Shown one piece after another: positions 31,377 through 39,525 of a stretch of DNA of 64,000 bases. Location: assembly GCA_900469615.1 (NCBI GenBank), contig UBYA01000010.1, forward strand, positions 55,595 through 119,594. The letters run 5' to 3'. The stretch's first letter is position 1, and the number at the start of each line of letters is the position of its first letter. The DNA comes from Hyphomicrobiales bacterium. Lineage in GTDB: Bacteria; Pseudomonadota; Alphaproteobacteria; Rhizobiales; Rhizobiaceae. The notes beneath the pieces are model-generated. The model had not been told where the DNA came from, searched no databases, and worked only from the letters and a program-made list of their open reading frames with translations. Made by a program: the position numbers and the translations under genes.

Positions 31377-31402
31377 CGCGTGGCCCGAAGCGCCGAAAAT
31401 CA

Positions 31403-31436
31403 AAAAGGCACGACGAAGATATCCGTCGTGCCTTTT
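31403..31436. terminator. Bidirectional terminator between the FliO-domain gene and dksA
   Basis: Thirteen-base arms AAAAGGCACGACG (31403-31415) and CGTCGTGCCTTTT (31424-31436) around an eight-base loop, placed between convergent genes, with A/T tracts on both sides. Confidence 0.92.
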
Positions 31437-31468
31437 ATTTTTAAGCCCGGCCGCAGCCAGCCGTTTGC

Positions 31469-31888
31469 CTATTCGTCGCGATAAACTTTTTCCCGGCGCT
31501 CGTGGCGTTCCTGCGCTTCGATCGACAGTGTTGCGATCGGACGGGCATCCAGGCGCTTCAGGCCGATCGGCTCACCGGTCTCTTCACAATAGCCGTAAGT
31601 ACCATCTTCTATACGCTGCAATGCGGCATCGATTTTGGAAATGAGTTTACGCTGGCGGTCGCGAGCCCGAAGTTCGATGGCTCTGTCCGTTTCCGAGGAA
31701 GCACGGTCGGCGAGATCGGGATGATTTGCGCTTTCTTCTGCCAGATGGTCCAGGGTTTCGCGCGCTTCTCTCAGGATGTCGTTTTTCCATGCGATCAGCT
31801 TCGCTCGGAAATAGGCCCGCTGATTCAAATTCATGAACTCCTCGTCTTCCGAGGGCACATAATTGCTAAGATCGATCTTCTCACTCAA
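31469..31888 (-). CDS. dksA: RNA polymerase-binding transcription factor DksA, Cys-poor form (139 aa)
   Basis: Binds in the RNA polymerase secondary channel and, with ppGpp, tunes stable-RNA and biosynthetic promoters. The coiled-coil carries YFRAKLIAWKNDILREAR and LADRASSETDRAIELRARDR with the Asp-containing tip. The zinc-finger region YGYCEETGEPIGLKRLDARP keeps only one of the four usual cysteines; the other positions are Thr, Ser and Ala. The start is TTG at 31888, with AGGAG seven bases upstream, giving the rhizobial N-terminus SEKIDLSNYVPSEDEEFMN; no ATG suits. Confidence 0.92.
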   Translation of the reverse strand: MSEKIDLSNYVPSEDEEFMNLNQRAYFRAKLIAWKNDILREARETLDHLAEESANHPDLADRASSETDRAIELRARDRQRKLISKIDAALQRIEDGTYGYCEETGEPIGLKRLDARPIATLSIEAQERHERREKVYRDE

Positions 31889-32169
31889 CGCGATTCTCCT
31901 GAAGAACATCTCATATGGCTGGGCTGTATATCCCAACCGATAGGACCGATTCAAGCCAAATAGATGCTGTCAACTGATTTTTAAATTTGTCATAAAATTC
32001 GGCTAAGCGTCTATTTTTTCATCATTTCTTCGCCATGGCCGGTTTCATTGCTTCCGTAACCTTCGCGTGAGGGCGGATCATTCCGCCATCCGGGCGGGTC
32101 GCGCCGCAGTTGACGGCACATGCGAACAAACGCTACGTCATGAGGGAAATCGAGCTCCGGAATTTCGCC

Positions 32170-32661
32170 ATGACCAGCATTTCGCCGCCGCCCTCCAGGA
32201 TCTATCTGCTGCGTCACGCCGAGGCCCAGCAGGCCGCCCCCGGCCAGAGAGATTTCGACCGTCCCCTGAACGATAACGGCTATGCCGCTGCCGAGATCGT
32301 CGCCGACGAAGCCGTCGACAAAGGCTACAAGCCCGACCTCGTCATTTCGTCCACGGCCCTGCGCTGCCGCCAGACCGCGGAAGCCATGCGACGCGCGGTG
32401 ACGCCGGAAACGGAATTCCGCTTCGTCGATGCCATGTACAACGGCACGCTCGAAATTTACCTGTCGCTCATTGCCGGCCAGACCGACCAGGACTCCGTGA
32501 TGCTGGTCGGACACAATCCGATCATCGAGCAGACGCTCGCAGCCCTGATCGGACGCGAGGCCCTGGCCGGCGCTCTCCCGCGCGGATTTCCGACGGCCGG
32601 GCTTGCCGTCGTCGACTCGACGCCGTCGGGCTGGGTTCTGACCGACTTCGTCACCGAATAG
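32170..32661 (+). CDS. SixA-like histidine phosphatase family protein (163 aa)
   Basis: Small phosphoglycerate-mutase-fold phosphatase. The catalytic RHG-type motif is IYLLRHAEAQQ with phospho-accepting His16. The second half has ISSTALRCRQTAEAM and LVGHNPIIEQTLAAL with the second catalytic His. SixA removes phosphate from His residues of Hpt domains in phosphorelays; here the target is unknown, though an Hpt protein and CckA are encoded in the same region. The start at 32170 is supported by GGAA about 8 bases upstream. Confidence 0.85.
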   Translation: MTSISPPPSRIYLLRHAEAQQAAPGQRDFDRPLNDNGYAAAEIVADEAVDKGYKPDLVISSTALRCRQTAEAMRRAVTPETEFRFVDAMYNGTLEIYLSLIAGQTDQDSVMLVGHNPIIEQTLAALIGREALAGALPRGFPTAGLAVVDSTPSGWVLTDFVTE

Positions 32662-32786
32662 GATGTTTTGCGAAATCCGGGTGACCAACGCCCCTCGCCC
32701 AGATTGCGGCTCAGTTTCCGTTCATCTTTTCGGAGCGAGTTTCGATCCCTATATTCACGGTCACGCTGCCATCCAGGGATCCCGCC

Positions 32787-34262
32787 TTGCCCCCAAGCCT
32801 GACCTCTTTTACCGACGACGCCCTGATCGCCTTTGACAATCTCGCCGATCGCGCAGCCGCCCTCGTCAATCCGACGATTCGTCTGGGCGTTACCGGCCTC
32901 TCCCGTTCCGGTAAGACCGTCTTCATCTCTTCCCTGGTGCATAATCTTCTGAATGGCGGTCGGCTGCCGCTGTTCGAGCCGGTGCAATCCGGCCGCGTTT
33001 CCGCCGTTCGCCTCGAGCCGCAGCCGGATGACGCCGTGCCGCGCTTTCAGTACGAAGATCACATTCGCGCGCTCGTCAAGGACCGCATCTGGCCGGATTC
33101 GACGCGCGCCATCTCCGAGCTGCGCATCACCCTGGACTATCAGAGCGCCAGCGGCTGGAACCGCCTGTTTTCGCCGGGTCGCCTCTCCATCGATATCGTC
33201 GATTATCCCGGCGAATGGCTGCTCGACCTGCCGCTGCTCGCCAAGGATTTCCGCACGTTCAGCGAGGAAACCCTGGCACTCGCGAATACCGGCATTCGCG
33301 CTGAACTTTCGCGTCGCTGGCTGGCGATGGCCGAGGAGGCCGATGTTGCCGCGCCCGCCGACGAAATGAAGGCGCGCGACCTTGCCGCCGCCTTCGCCGA
33401 CTATTTGAAAGCCTGCAAATCCGACGAACGTTCGCTCTCGACGCTGCCACCCGGTCGCTTTCTCCTGCCGGGCGATCTCGATGGCTCGCCTGCTCTCACC
33501 TTCGCGCCGTTGAAGCTGCCGCCGGAAGGCAATGCGGTCAAAGGTTCGTTGTGGGCGATGATGGAGCGCCGCTACGAGGCCTATAAAGCCGTCGTCGTCA
33601 AACCTTTCTTCCGCGAGCATTTCGCCCGCCTCGACCGGCAGATCGTCCTCGTCGACGCCCTTCAGGCCATCAATCGCGGCCCGGAGGCGGTGCAGGATCT
33701 CGAACGGGCGCTGACGGACGTGCTGGCCTGCTTCCGCCCCGGCACGAATTCGCTGCTGTCCTCGCTGCTCGGCCGCCGCATCGACCGCGTGCTCGTTGCC
33801 GCCACCAAGGCCGACCACCTTCATCACGAAAGCCATGACCGGCTGGAGGCATTGACCCGCCGCCTCGTCGAGCGCGCCATAGAGCACATCGGCATGGCGG
33901 GCGCCGGCATCGAGGTCATGGCCATTGCCTCGGTGCGCGCCACCCGCGAGGCAACCGTGACCCGCGACGGGCAGACGCTGCCCGTCATCGTCGGCACGCC
34001 GATGGACAAGGAGACCATCGCCGGCGAGACCTTCGACGGCAATCGCAAGACGGCGGTCTTCCCGGGCGATCTCCCGGAAAACCCGCGCTGGCTGTTCGAA
34101 GCCCTTGAATCGGATGGAGCAAAGGTCCACCTGCCCGAGGTGAACGTCGTGCGGTTCCGCCCGCCGGAGCTGGACGAAACCGGTGGAGGCATCAAGCTCT
34201 CGGTGCCGCACATCCGCCTCGACCGCGCCATGCAGTTCCTGTTCGGAGACCGTCTCGCATGA
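32787..34262 (+). CDS. ycjX: YcjX-family (DUF463) P-loop protein (491 aa)
   Basis: Putative GTPase/ATPase of unknown cellular role. The P-loop is RLGVTGLSRSGKTVFISSLV near residues 32-51. The family blocks IDIVDYPGEWLLDLPLL (switch-like DxPGE) and RVLVAATKADHLHHESHD (NKxD-like) are present. The C-terminal block NPRWLFEALESDGAKVHLPE fits the family. The start is TTG at 32787 with AGGGAT upstream; there is no better ATG. Its stop overlaps the start of ycjF by four bases (ATGA), the usual linkage. In enterobacteria both genes belong to the phage-shock-linked stress regulon. Confidence 0.9.
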   Translation: MPPSLTSFTDDALIAFDNLADRAAALVNPTIRLGVTGLSRSGKTVFISSLVHNLLNGGRLPLFEPVQSGRVSAVRLEPQPDDAVPRFQYEDHIRALVKDRIWPDSTRAISELRITLDYQSASGWNRLFSPGRLSIDIVDYPGEWLLDLPLLAKDFRTFSEETLALANTGIRAELSRRWLAMAEEADVAAPADEMKARDLAAAFADYLKACKSDERSLSTLPPGRFLLPGDLDGSPALTFAPLKLPPEGNAVKGSLWAMMERRYEAYKAVVVKPFFREHFARLDRQIVLVDALQAINRGPEAVQDLERALTDVLACFRPGTNSLLSSLLGRRIDRVLVAATKADHLHHESHDRLEALTRRLVERAIEHIGMAGAGIEVMAIASVRATREATVTRDGQTLPVIVGTPMDKETIAGETFDGNRKTAVFPGDLPENPRWLFEALESDGAKVHLPEVNVVRFRPPELDETGGGIKLSVPHIRLDRAMQFLFGDRLA

Positions 34263-35353
34263 CGAAAGCGACCGACAACCAGCCACACGAAAGCCCCCGC
34301 CGTCCGGCTGCCTTTACGGTGGAGCCGGACGCCTCCAGAAAAGCGGCAGATATCAAGCCCGTCCCGCCGGCGGCACGCAAACCGCAAAGTTTCGATACCG
34401 ATATCGTGCTCGCGTCCGATGAGGAGGATCCATTCATCAATCCGGCCCTCGGCGCCGATTTCGATGGCGATGCCGTCGTCAGGCCGCGTCGCAGAGGATT
34501 TTCCTTCGGCAAGGTAGCGCTCGGCGCGCTTGGAATTCTGGTGTCGCTCGCCTTCGGCCTCTGGACGGATCAGCTCATCCGCAATCTGTTCAGCCGGGCC
34601 GACTGGCTTGGTTATACCGCTCTAGCGGTCGTGGCCGTCGGCATTCTGGCCGTCTTTGCGATCGTCATTCGCGAAACGGCCGGAATGATGCGGCTGGCGG
34701 CGGTGCAGACCATCAAGACCGAGGCGGAGTCCGCGGCGGTCGAAACCCGGCCGGCGCGCGCCAAAGCGCTGGTCAAGCGCCTCTGCTCGCTGCTGGAAGC
34801 CAACCCGGACACGGCCAGGGGCCGCGCAACGCTGAAGGCGGCGGAAGACGATATCATCGACGCGCCGCAGCTGATCGACCTTGCGGAACGCGAGCTTCTC
34901 GGTCCGCTCGACCGCCGCGCGCGGGCGCTCATTCTCGGCGCTTCGAAGCGTGTTTCGGTTGTCACTGCCATCAGCCCTCGCGCCCTCGTCGATATTCTCT
35001 ACGTCCTGTACGAGGCGGCCAAACTCGTCCGGGCCATGGCGGAGCTCTATGGCGGCCGGCCCGGCGCGCTCGGTATGGTCAGGCTGATGCGCGATGTGCT
35101 TGCCCATCTCGCCGTTACGGGCTCCATCGCCGTCGGCGACAGTATCGTCCAGCAATTGATCGGGCACGGGCTGGCATCGAAGCTTTCCGCTCGCCTTGGC
35201 GAAGGCGTCGTCAACGGCATGATGACGGCCAGAATCGGAATTGCAGCGATGGATCTTTGCCGGCCGCTTCCCTTCAAGGCGCTCAAGCGACCGGGCATTG
35301 CCGATTTCGCTGGCGACCTCACACCGAACGTCACCGGCCGCAATCCGGCGTGA
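34259..35353 (+). CDS. ycjF: YcjF-family (DUF697) inner-membrane protein (364 aa)
   Basis: Partner of ycjX, translated through a four-base overlap. An acidic, Pro-rich N-terminal region of about 80 residues precedes two transmembrane helices (FGKVALGALGILVSLAFGLW and LGYTALAVVAVGILAVFAIV). The DUF697 domain then includes RALILGASKRVSVVTAISPR and the C-terminal amphipathic SIAVGDSIVQQLIGHGLASK. Function is unknown in the literature I know. Co-occurrence suggests that YcjX acts at the membrane through this protein. Confidence 0.9.
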   Translation: MTKATDNQPHESPRRPAAFTVEPDASRKAADIKPVPPAARKPQSFDTDIVLASDEEDPFINPALGADFDGDAVVRPRRRGFSFGKVALGALGILVSLAFGLWTDQLIRNLFSRADWLGYTALAVVAVGILAVFAIVIRETAGMMRLAAVQTIKTEAESAAVETRPARAKALVKRLCSLLEANPDTARGRATLKAAEDDIIDAPQLIDLAERELLGPLDRRARALILGASKRVSVVTAISPRALVDILYVLYEAAKLVRAMAELYGGRPGALGMVRLMRDVLAHLAVTGSIAVGDSIVQQLIGHGLASKLSARLGEGVVNGMMTARIGIAAMDLCRPLPFKALKRPGIADFAGDLTPNVTGRNPA

Positions 35354-35395
35354 TCACCTGAAAATCCAGCGTTTTAGCATCTCGGAAACCAAGCA

Positions 35396-35403
35396 TTAAC
35401 CAT
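35396..35403 (+). promoter_or_regulatory. CtrA half-site-like TTAACCAT
   Basis: TTAACCAT, a common CtrA half-site in Rhizobiales, lies 55 bases upstream of the secreted-protein gene at 35458. A single eight-base match can occur by chance. Confidence 0.3.
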
Positions 35404-35457
35404 TCTGCGGCAAAAATGGGAACCAGTTTTACGGTTCCGCCTCGCTAGGGAATGTCC

Positions 35458-36009
35458 ATGTTTTCGCGTCGATTTCTTCTTGTAAGCAGCCTTGCCGCCG
35501 CCACGATCCCCACCGGCGTTTTGGTGCAATCAGCCGACGCGGCGCCCCGCGACAAGGCCTTCTTCCAGTCGATCTCCGGCGCCTGGAGCGGCCCCGGCGA
35601 AATCGTGGCCGGCAAGTACAAGGGCACGAAATTCACCTGCAACCTCACGGGCAAGCCGTCCGATGGCGGCAATGCGGGTGTCAAGCTCGACGGCACTTGC
35701 CGCGTCGGCGTCTTCCAGCAGCCGATGTCGGCCGAAATCACCCAGAGCGGCGGCTCCTATAGCGGGAAATTTTTGGACGGTGCGGCCGGCAAGGGTCTCG
35801 ACGTCACCTCCGGCACGGTCAACGACGGCACCGTCGTTCTCGGACTGAACCGCCAGAAGCTGAACGGTGCCATGATCGCGCGTCTTTCCGATAGCAAGTC
35901 GATGAATGTCACCATTTCGGTGAAGGTCGGCGAGCAGATGGTGCCGGTCATCGGCGTCACGCTGAAGCGCGCCGACATCGACCAGATGGCCGTCGGATCG
36001 ATCCAGTAG
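35458..36009 (+). CDS. Exported hypothetical protein with Tat-like signal (183 aa)
   Basis: Signal sequence MFSRRFLLVSSLAAATIPTG contains SRRFLL, close to the twin-arginine motif; cleavage is probable after QSADA at about residue 28. The mature protein is rich in beta-forming and Gly/Ser residues (SISGAWSGPGEIVAGKYKG, then GTCRVGVFQQPMSAEI) and looks like a small beta-barrel, lipocalin-like domain. The two cysteines (FTCNLTG, GTCRVG) may bridge. No family is recognised. The start at 35458 is preferred to 35452 because of the spacing from AGGG. A hairpin terminator follows at 36042. Confidence 0.75.
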   Translation: MFSRRFLLVSSLAAATIPTGVLVQSADAAPRDKAFFQSISGAWSGPGEIVAGKYKGTKFTCNLTGKPSDGGNAGVKLDGTCRVGVFQQPMSAEITQSGGSYSGKFLDGAAGKGLDVTSGTVNDGTVVLGLNRQKLNGAMIARLSDSKSMNVTISVKVGEQMVPVIGVTLKRADIDQMAVGSIQ

Positions 36010-36041
36010 ATTTCAGGCATCCATCCGTAATATAATATGGA

Positions 36042-36065
36042 AAGGCCGGCGATCTTGCCGGCCTT
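36042..36065. terminator. Terminator between the exported-protein gene and folK
   Basis: Nine-base arms AAGGCCGGC (36042-36050) and GCCGGCCTT (36057-36065) with a six-base loop, followed on the plus strand by CTTATTTT; it lies between convergent genes. Confidence 0.8.
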
Positions 36066-36083
36066 CTTATTTTGCGCTCCATT

Positions 36084-36611
36084 TCAGGCTGTTCGCCACC
36101 AGTCGCGGCTGTCATCCGCAACGTCGATGCCCTCGACATCGACATCCTGCAACCAGTCCCCGATCGTCCGGCCTTTCACCACGAGATCGGCCGCGAAATC
36201 GGCAAGCGGCATCAGCACGAAGCCGCGTTCCGTCATGCGCGGATGCGGGATCGTCAGCAGCGGCTCGGCCCGCTCCAGATCGCCATAGGTCAGAACATCA
36301 ATATCGATCGTCCGCGGCCCCCAGCGCTCGACCCGGACCCGCTTCATCTGCCGCTCGATATCGAGGCAGACGTCCAGCAAAGCTTCCGGCGTCAACGTGG
36401 TATCGACGGCGGCGCAGGAATTGTAGAAGAAGGATTGATCCGTCTTGCCCCATGGCGGCGTGCGGTAAAGCCGCGACACCGAAACCACCCGGCAATCGGC
36501 GCGCGCCTCCAGCATGCGCAAGGCAAGCGCCATCGCGTGCACGGGGTTATCCAGATTGCCGCCCAGGCCGAGCGTCGTACGCACCGCTACGTTTTCAGGC
36601 AAAGTGCTCAA
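36084..36611 (-). CDS. folK: 2-Amino-4-hydroxy-6-hydroxymethyldihydropteridine diphosphokinase (175 aa)
   Basis: HPPK, the folate-pathway pyrophosphokinase. Conserved blocks are TLGLGGNLDNPVHAM for the start of the fold, SRLYRTPPWG for substrate binding, NSCAAVDTTLTPEALLD, and the signature RWGPRTIDIDVLTYG with the metal-binding Asp pair. IPHPRMTERGFVLMPLAD follows. Length is typical. Its start overlaps folB by 17 bases, so the folP-folB-folK order forms one folate-synthesis operon with probable translational coupling. Confidence 0.94.
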   Translation of the reverse strand: MSTLPENVAVRTTLGLGGNLDNPVHAMALALRMLEARADCRVVSVSRLYRTPPWGKTDQSFFYNSCAAVDTTLTPEALLDVCLDIERQMKRVRVERWGPRTIDIDVLTYGDLERAEPLLTIPHPRMTERGFVLMPLADFAADLVVKGRTIGDWLQDVDVEGIDVADDSRDWWRTA

Positions 36612-36966
36612 TGCTCACCTGCACATAATCGAGAACACCCGGAACCGGGGCATTGGGTTTTCGCACCGTGATCTTGGCGCGGCGAATACTGGGAAAGCGC
36701 CGGCACAATTCCTTGGCGACGTCCAGCGCCAGCGCTTCGATCAGATAGCGCCGCCGCCCCGTGACGATCTCCTCGATGACGGTGAAGGCAACGCCGTAAT
36801 TGACGGTATCGTCGATCGAATCGCGCTCCAACGCATCGCCGGCATCCACATCGAGCTCGGCATCGACGAAGAACCGCTGGCCGAGGAATTCCTCTTCGTC
36901 ATGCACGCCATGGCGCGCAAAGAAGGCGCAATTCTGCAAGGTAATGGTGTAAGTCACAGCGCTCAT
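36595..36966 (-). CDS. folB: Dihydroneopterin aldolase (123 aa)
   Basis: Converts dihydroneopterin to 6-hydroxymethyl-dihydropterin plus glycolaldehyde. Blocks: ITLQNCAFFARHGVHDEEEF with the active-site region, GQRFFVDAELDVDAG, NYGVAFTVIEEIVTGRRRYLIEALA with the catalytic Glu, and the C-terminal KITVRKPNAPVPGVLDYVQV with the lysine. The start at 36966 has GGAGAAAC upstream. It lies between folP and folK in the operon and overlaps folK. Confidence 0.94.
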   Translation of the reverse strand: MSAVTYTITLQNCAFFARHGVHDEEEFLGQRFFVDAELDVDAGDALERDSIDDTVNYGVAFTVIEEIVTGRRRYLIEALALDVAKELCRRFPSIRRAKITVRKPNAPVPGVLDYVQVSIEHFA

Positions 36967-37027
36967 GGCGTTTCTCCGTTTCGAACAGGCACGACGCGGC
37001 CAGAAAGCCGCTCCCTTGGTTCGAGCA

Positions 37028-37897
37028 TCATGCTTTAAGTCTCGCGCGCGTCTTGAGAATAGCATCCGCGACCGCCAGCGCGTCCCTGTTGATTGCGACA
37101 TTGTGTACGCGGAATAGAGCTGCCCCCTGCAGGCGCAGGATGGCATTGGTCGCAGCCGTCCCGACATCCCGATCGGGTGCGTCGCGGCCCGTTATGGTGC
37201 CGACGAACCGCTTGCGCGATGTCCCCACCAGCAAGGGAAGCTCGAAGCGAAGCAGCGCGCTGAACCTTGCCATCAGCTCCAGATTTTCATCGGCACTCTC
37301 CTTGGCGAAGCCGAATCCGGGGTCGAGAACGATATTCTGCCTATGGACGCCCGCTGCGGCGGCGATATCGAGCGATCGGCTGAGAAACAGCATCTGATCG
37401 TCGATCACATCGGGCAACTTCTGCCGGTCGCGGCCGGTGTGCATGATACAAAGCCCGGCGCCCGTCCGTGCCGCCACGCCGGCGATATCCGGCTCGCGCT
37501 GCAGGCCGAAGACATCGTTGACGATATGCGCGCCGGCACCGATTGCCAGCCGCGCCGTGTCTGCGCGATAGGTGTCGACCGAGATTAGCGCGTCGGTTCT
37601 GCCGCGCAAGGCTTCGATGACAGGCAGCACCCGCCCCTGCTCCTCGCTGGCGTTGACGGCAGCCGCGCCGGGCTTCGTCGATTCGCCGCCGATGTCGACG
37701 ATGGCAGCCCCCTCATCTATACAAGCCAATGCGTGCGCGACCGCCACATCGACGGCCTCGTAATGCCCGCCATCGGAAAAGGAATCCGGCGTCACGTTGA
37801 CGATGGCCATGATGACGCTTTGCTGGCCGACATCGAGGCTACGTCCATGCGCGACATGCCAGGTTTGGCTGCGGAGCTCAGTCACGAACCGTCCCAT
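37028..37897 (-). CDS. folP: Dihydropteroate synthase (289 aa)
   Basis: Condenses 6-hydroxymethyl-dihydropterin pyrophosphate with p-aminobenzoate, the target of sulfonamides. Signatures: VIMAIVNVTPDSFSDGG (pterin and loop region), IVDIGGESTKPGA, VLDPGFGFAKESADENLELM, and the C-terminal PLLVGTSRKRFVGTITGR; HNVAINRDALAVADAI ends the fold. First gene of the fol operon, 61 bases upstream of folB. The start is placed at the ATG at 37897; the RBS is weak and a start nine codons upstream cannot be excluded. Confidence 0.93.
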   Translation of the reverse strand: MGRFVTELRSQTWHVAHGRSLDVGQQSVIMAIVNVTPDSFSDGGHYEAVDVAVAHALACIDEGAAIVDIGGESTKPGAAAVNASEEQGRVLPVIEALRGRTDALISVDTYRADTARLAIGAGAHIVNDVFGLQREPDIAGVAARTGAGLCIMHTGRDRQKLPDVIDDQMLFLSRSLDIAAAAGVHRQNIVLDPGFGFAKESADENLELMARFSALLRFELPLLVGTSRKRFVGTITGRDAPDRDVGTAATNAILRLQGAALFRVHNVAINRDALAVADAILKTRARLKA

Positions 37898-37974
37898 CCC
37901 ATTGAAAATGAAAAAACCGAGCACTTGATATTGCGCTCACAGTGGCTATGCCGCAAGGTTTCAGGAAGTTCAAC

Positions 37975-38613
37975 ATGGTAGCGACACGAATGCCGCTTGC
38001 GTCCTATAAGTTCAGTATTTCGTGCGCCTTGCTGCTCGCGCTCTGCATGCCCGGCATGGTCCATGCCGAAGTCATAGCCCGCAAATCCATTTCCTATTTC
38101 GATATAATGGGCAGCACAGCCGACGAGCTCGATGCCGCGCTGAACCAGCGCGGACCGCTTGCCATGGGGTCCAGCAGCCACCATCCTGGCGCAACGCGAA
38201 TCCGCTTCGGCGGCAGCGCAACCTACAGCGAGGCGGACGGGCGCTGCTATATTTCCGGCGTCAAAGTCACGGTCGATACAGAGATCATCCTGCCGCGCTG
38301 GCGCGACCGGCGGCACGCCAACAAGCAGCTTTCCGTCATCTGGGACACCCTGGCGGCCGATATCCGCCGCCACGAAAACCGCCACGTCGAAATCGCTCGC
38401 CAGCATGCGCGGGAGATGGAGCGCCAGATCCTTTCGCTGCCGTCGGCAAAAGATTGCGATGCCCTTCAGGAAAAGGCAAACGAGGTGACGGCGCGGGAAA
38501 CCGAACGGCACGATGCCGATCAGGCGCGTTTCGACCGCATCGAAGCGATCAACTTTCAAAACCGGCTGCAAAGGCTGCTTTACTACCGCAGCCGTCAAAA
38601 CAGCCGGCAATAG
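37975..38613 (+). CDS. DUF922-type periplasmic protein, possible Zn peptidase (212 aa)
   Basis: A signal peptide is visible (FSISCALLLALCMPGMVHA, cleavage before EVIARKS). The mature part carries WDTLAADIRRHENRHVEIAR, where H-E-N-R-H matches an HExxH-type metalloprotease core, and this block fits the DUF922 family. Upstream GATRIRFGGSATYSEADGRC and SGVKVTVDTEIILPRW form the beta part. Two cysteines (DGRC, AKDC) may bridge. The peptidase role is inferred from the motif. The start at 37975 is supported by AGGAAG. It is divergent from folP. Confidence 0.82.
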   Translation: MVATRMPLASYKFSISCALLLALCMPGMVHAEVIARKSISYFDIMGSTADELDAALNQRGPLAMGSSSHHPGATRIRFGGSATYSEADGRCYISGVKVTVDTEIILPRWRDRRHANKQLSVIWDTLAADIRRHENRHVEIARQHAREMERQILSLPSAKDCDALQEKANEVTARETERHDADQARFDRIEAINFQNRLQRLLYYRSRQNSRQ

Positions 38614-38884
38614 GTCAGATTCGAGTGAATTTCGGCGATTCGGCCCTCGGATGAGCACCGACTGTGGGAAAAGAGCCACTATATCTGTGAATCGTCCAGC
38701 CGCATCGCTCTTTGAACTTTACGAGAATCTGAAATAGGTTTTTCCTATCGATTACAGGGATAAGCACACCGGATGATTCGCTGAATACCGGGTGAGGATC
38801 TCGAAAAGATCGGTTCAAATGCCTGCGCTGGCGGGTTTATTCGCTCTGCGGCGCAGCCGGGATTTGTTTTAAAGCATGCGCTAA
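38614..38884. other. Intergenic region upstream of the small-RNA candidate
   Basis: I find no coding region here that looks real. A minus-strand open frame across 38745-39026 has no protein-like features. The stretch likely holds the promoter of the downstream small-RNA candidate, but no clear -35/-10 pair was identified. Confidence 0.4.
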
Positions 38885-38990
38885 GTGTTCTCCTGGCGCG
38901 TCCTGAAGCCGCAGGCGTTTCCTCCCTTGCCTGTTGGTGATGCGCCCGCCTTGCCTCGCTCGCTGCATCAGCTGAGCGGGGCATCTTTTT
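38885..38990 (+). ncRNA. Candidate trans-acting small RNA of the alpha-r8 / MmgR family
   Basis: The decamer TTTCCTCCCT (38918-38927), an anti-Shine-Dalgarno sequence, is the invariant motif I recall for the alpha-r8 family, whose Sinorhizobium member MmgR limits polyhydroxybutyrate storage. It is flanked by a first hairpin (CCTG-AAGCCG-CAGG, 38902-38915) and by a terminator: GATGC-G-CCCGC (38939-38949) pairs with GCGGGGCATC (38976-38985), followed by five T (38986-38990). A second unpaired anti-SD stretch, TTCTCCT, lies near 38888-38894. The 5' end is a guess. Confidence 0.6.
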
Positions 38991-39057
38991 GAGGGCCGTC
39001 ATCGGGCGGCCCTGTCCGGCGGACATCGCGAGGCTTTCGTCGGCAGGAAATCAGGCG

Positions 39058-39378
39058 TCAGGCCTGACGTTCCGGAACATGCACGACGAGCCCGTCGAGA
39101 GCGCCCGTCATCTTGATCTGACAGGAGAGACGCGAGTTCGGGCGGACATCGAAGGCGAAGTCGAGCATGTCTTCTTCCATTGCCTCGGGACTGCCGACCC
39201 GTTCGGTCCATTCCTCGTCGACATAGACATGACAGGTGGCACAGGCGCACGCGCCGCCGCACTCCGCCTCGATGCCCGGAACGGAGTTGCGGACGGCATT
39301 TTCCATCACGGTGGATCCCTCGTCGACATTGAGGTCAAAGCGTGTGCCGTCGAAAGCGACGATGGTCAGTTTGGTCAT
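39058..39378 (-). CDS. Adrenodoxin-type 2Fe-2S ferredoxin (106 aa)
   Basis: Vertebrate-type [2Fe-2S] ferredoxin. The cluster ligands are Cys40, Cys46, Cys49 ([19 protein letters not shown]) and Cys86 (RLSCQIKM), the C-x5-C-x2-C spacing of the adrenodoxin/FdxB class; Cys44 is an additional cysteine inside the loop. The acidic face needed for partner docking is present ([13 protein letters not shown]). It may feed electrons to Fe-S cluster assembly or to a P450-like partner, but none is encoded next to it. Confidence 0.92.
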   Translation of the reverse strand: MTKLTIVAFDGTRFDLNVDEGSTVMENAVRNSVPGIEAECGGACACATCHVYVDEEWTERVGSPEAMEEDMLDFAFDVRPNSRLSCQIKMTGALDGLVVHVPERQA

Positions 39379-39525
39379 GTGGTGAATTCCGAATTTCGTG
39401 AATGAAGGACGATCGGAATTTTACTTCCAACAAATCGCTGGGGCAGTCAACATTTGCGCCGCCAAAACGGTTTGAACCGTCCGGCGGCGCAAGGATGCAT
39501 TCTGCCTGTCTTCTGAGCCCGCCGC

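Noticed and set aside
32457..34286. 609-codon minus-strand frame opposite ycjX
   Set aside because: Antisense shadow; ycjX on the plus strand has a P-loop and conserved family blocks and is coupled to ycjF.
38745..39026. 93-codon minus-strand frame overlapping the small-RNA candidate
   Set aside because: No ribosome site, no protein-like composition, and it covers a terminator and the anti-SD motif, which explain the conservation better.
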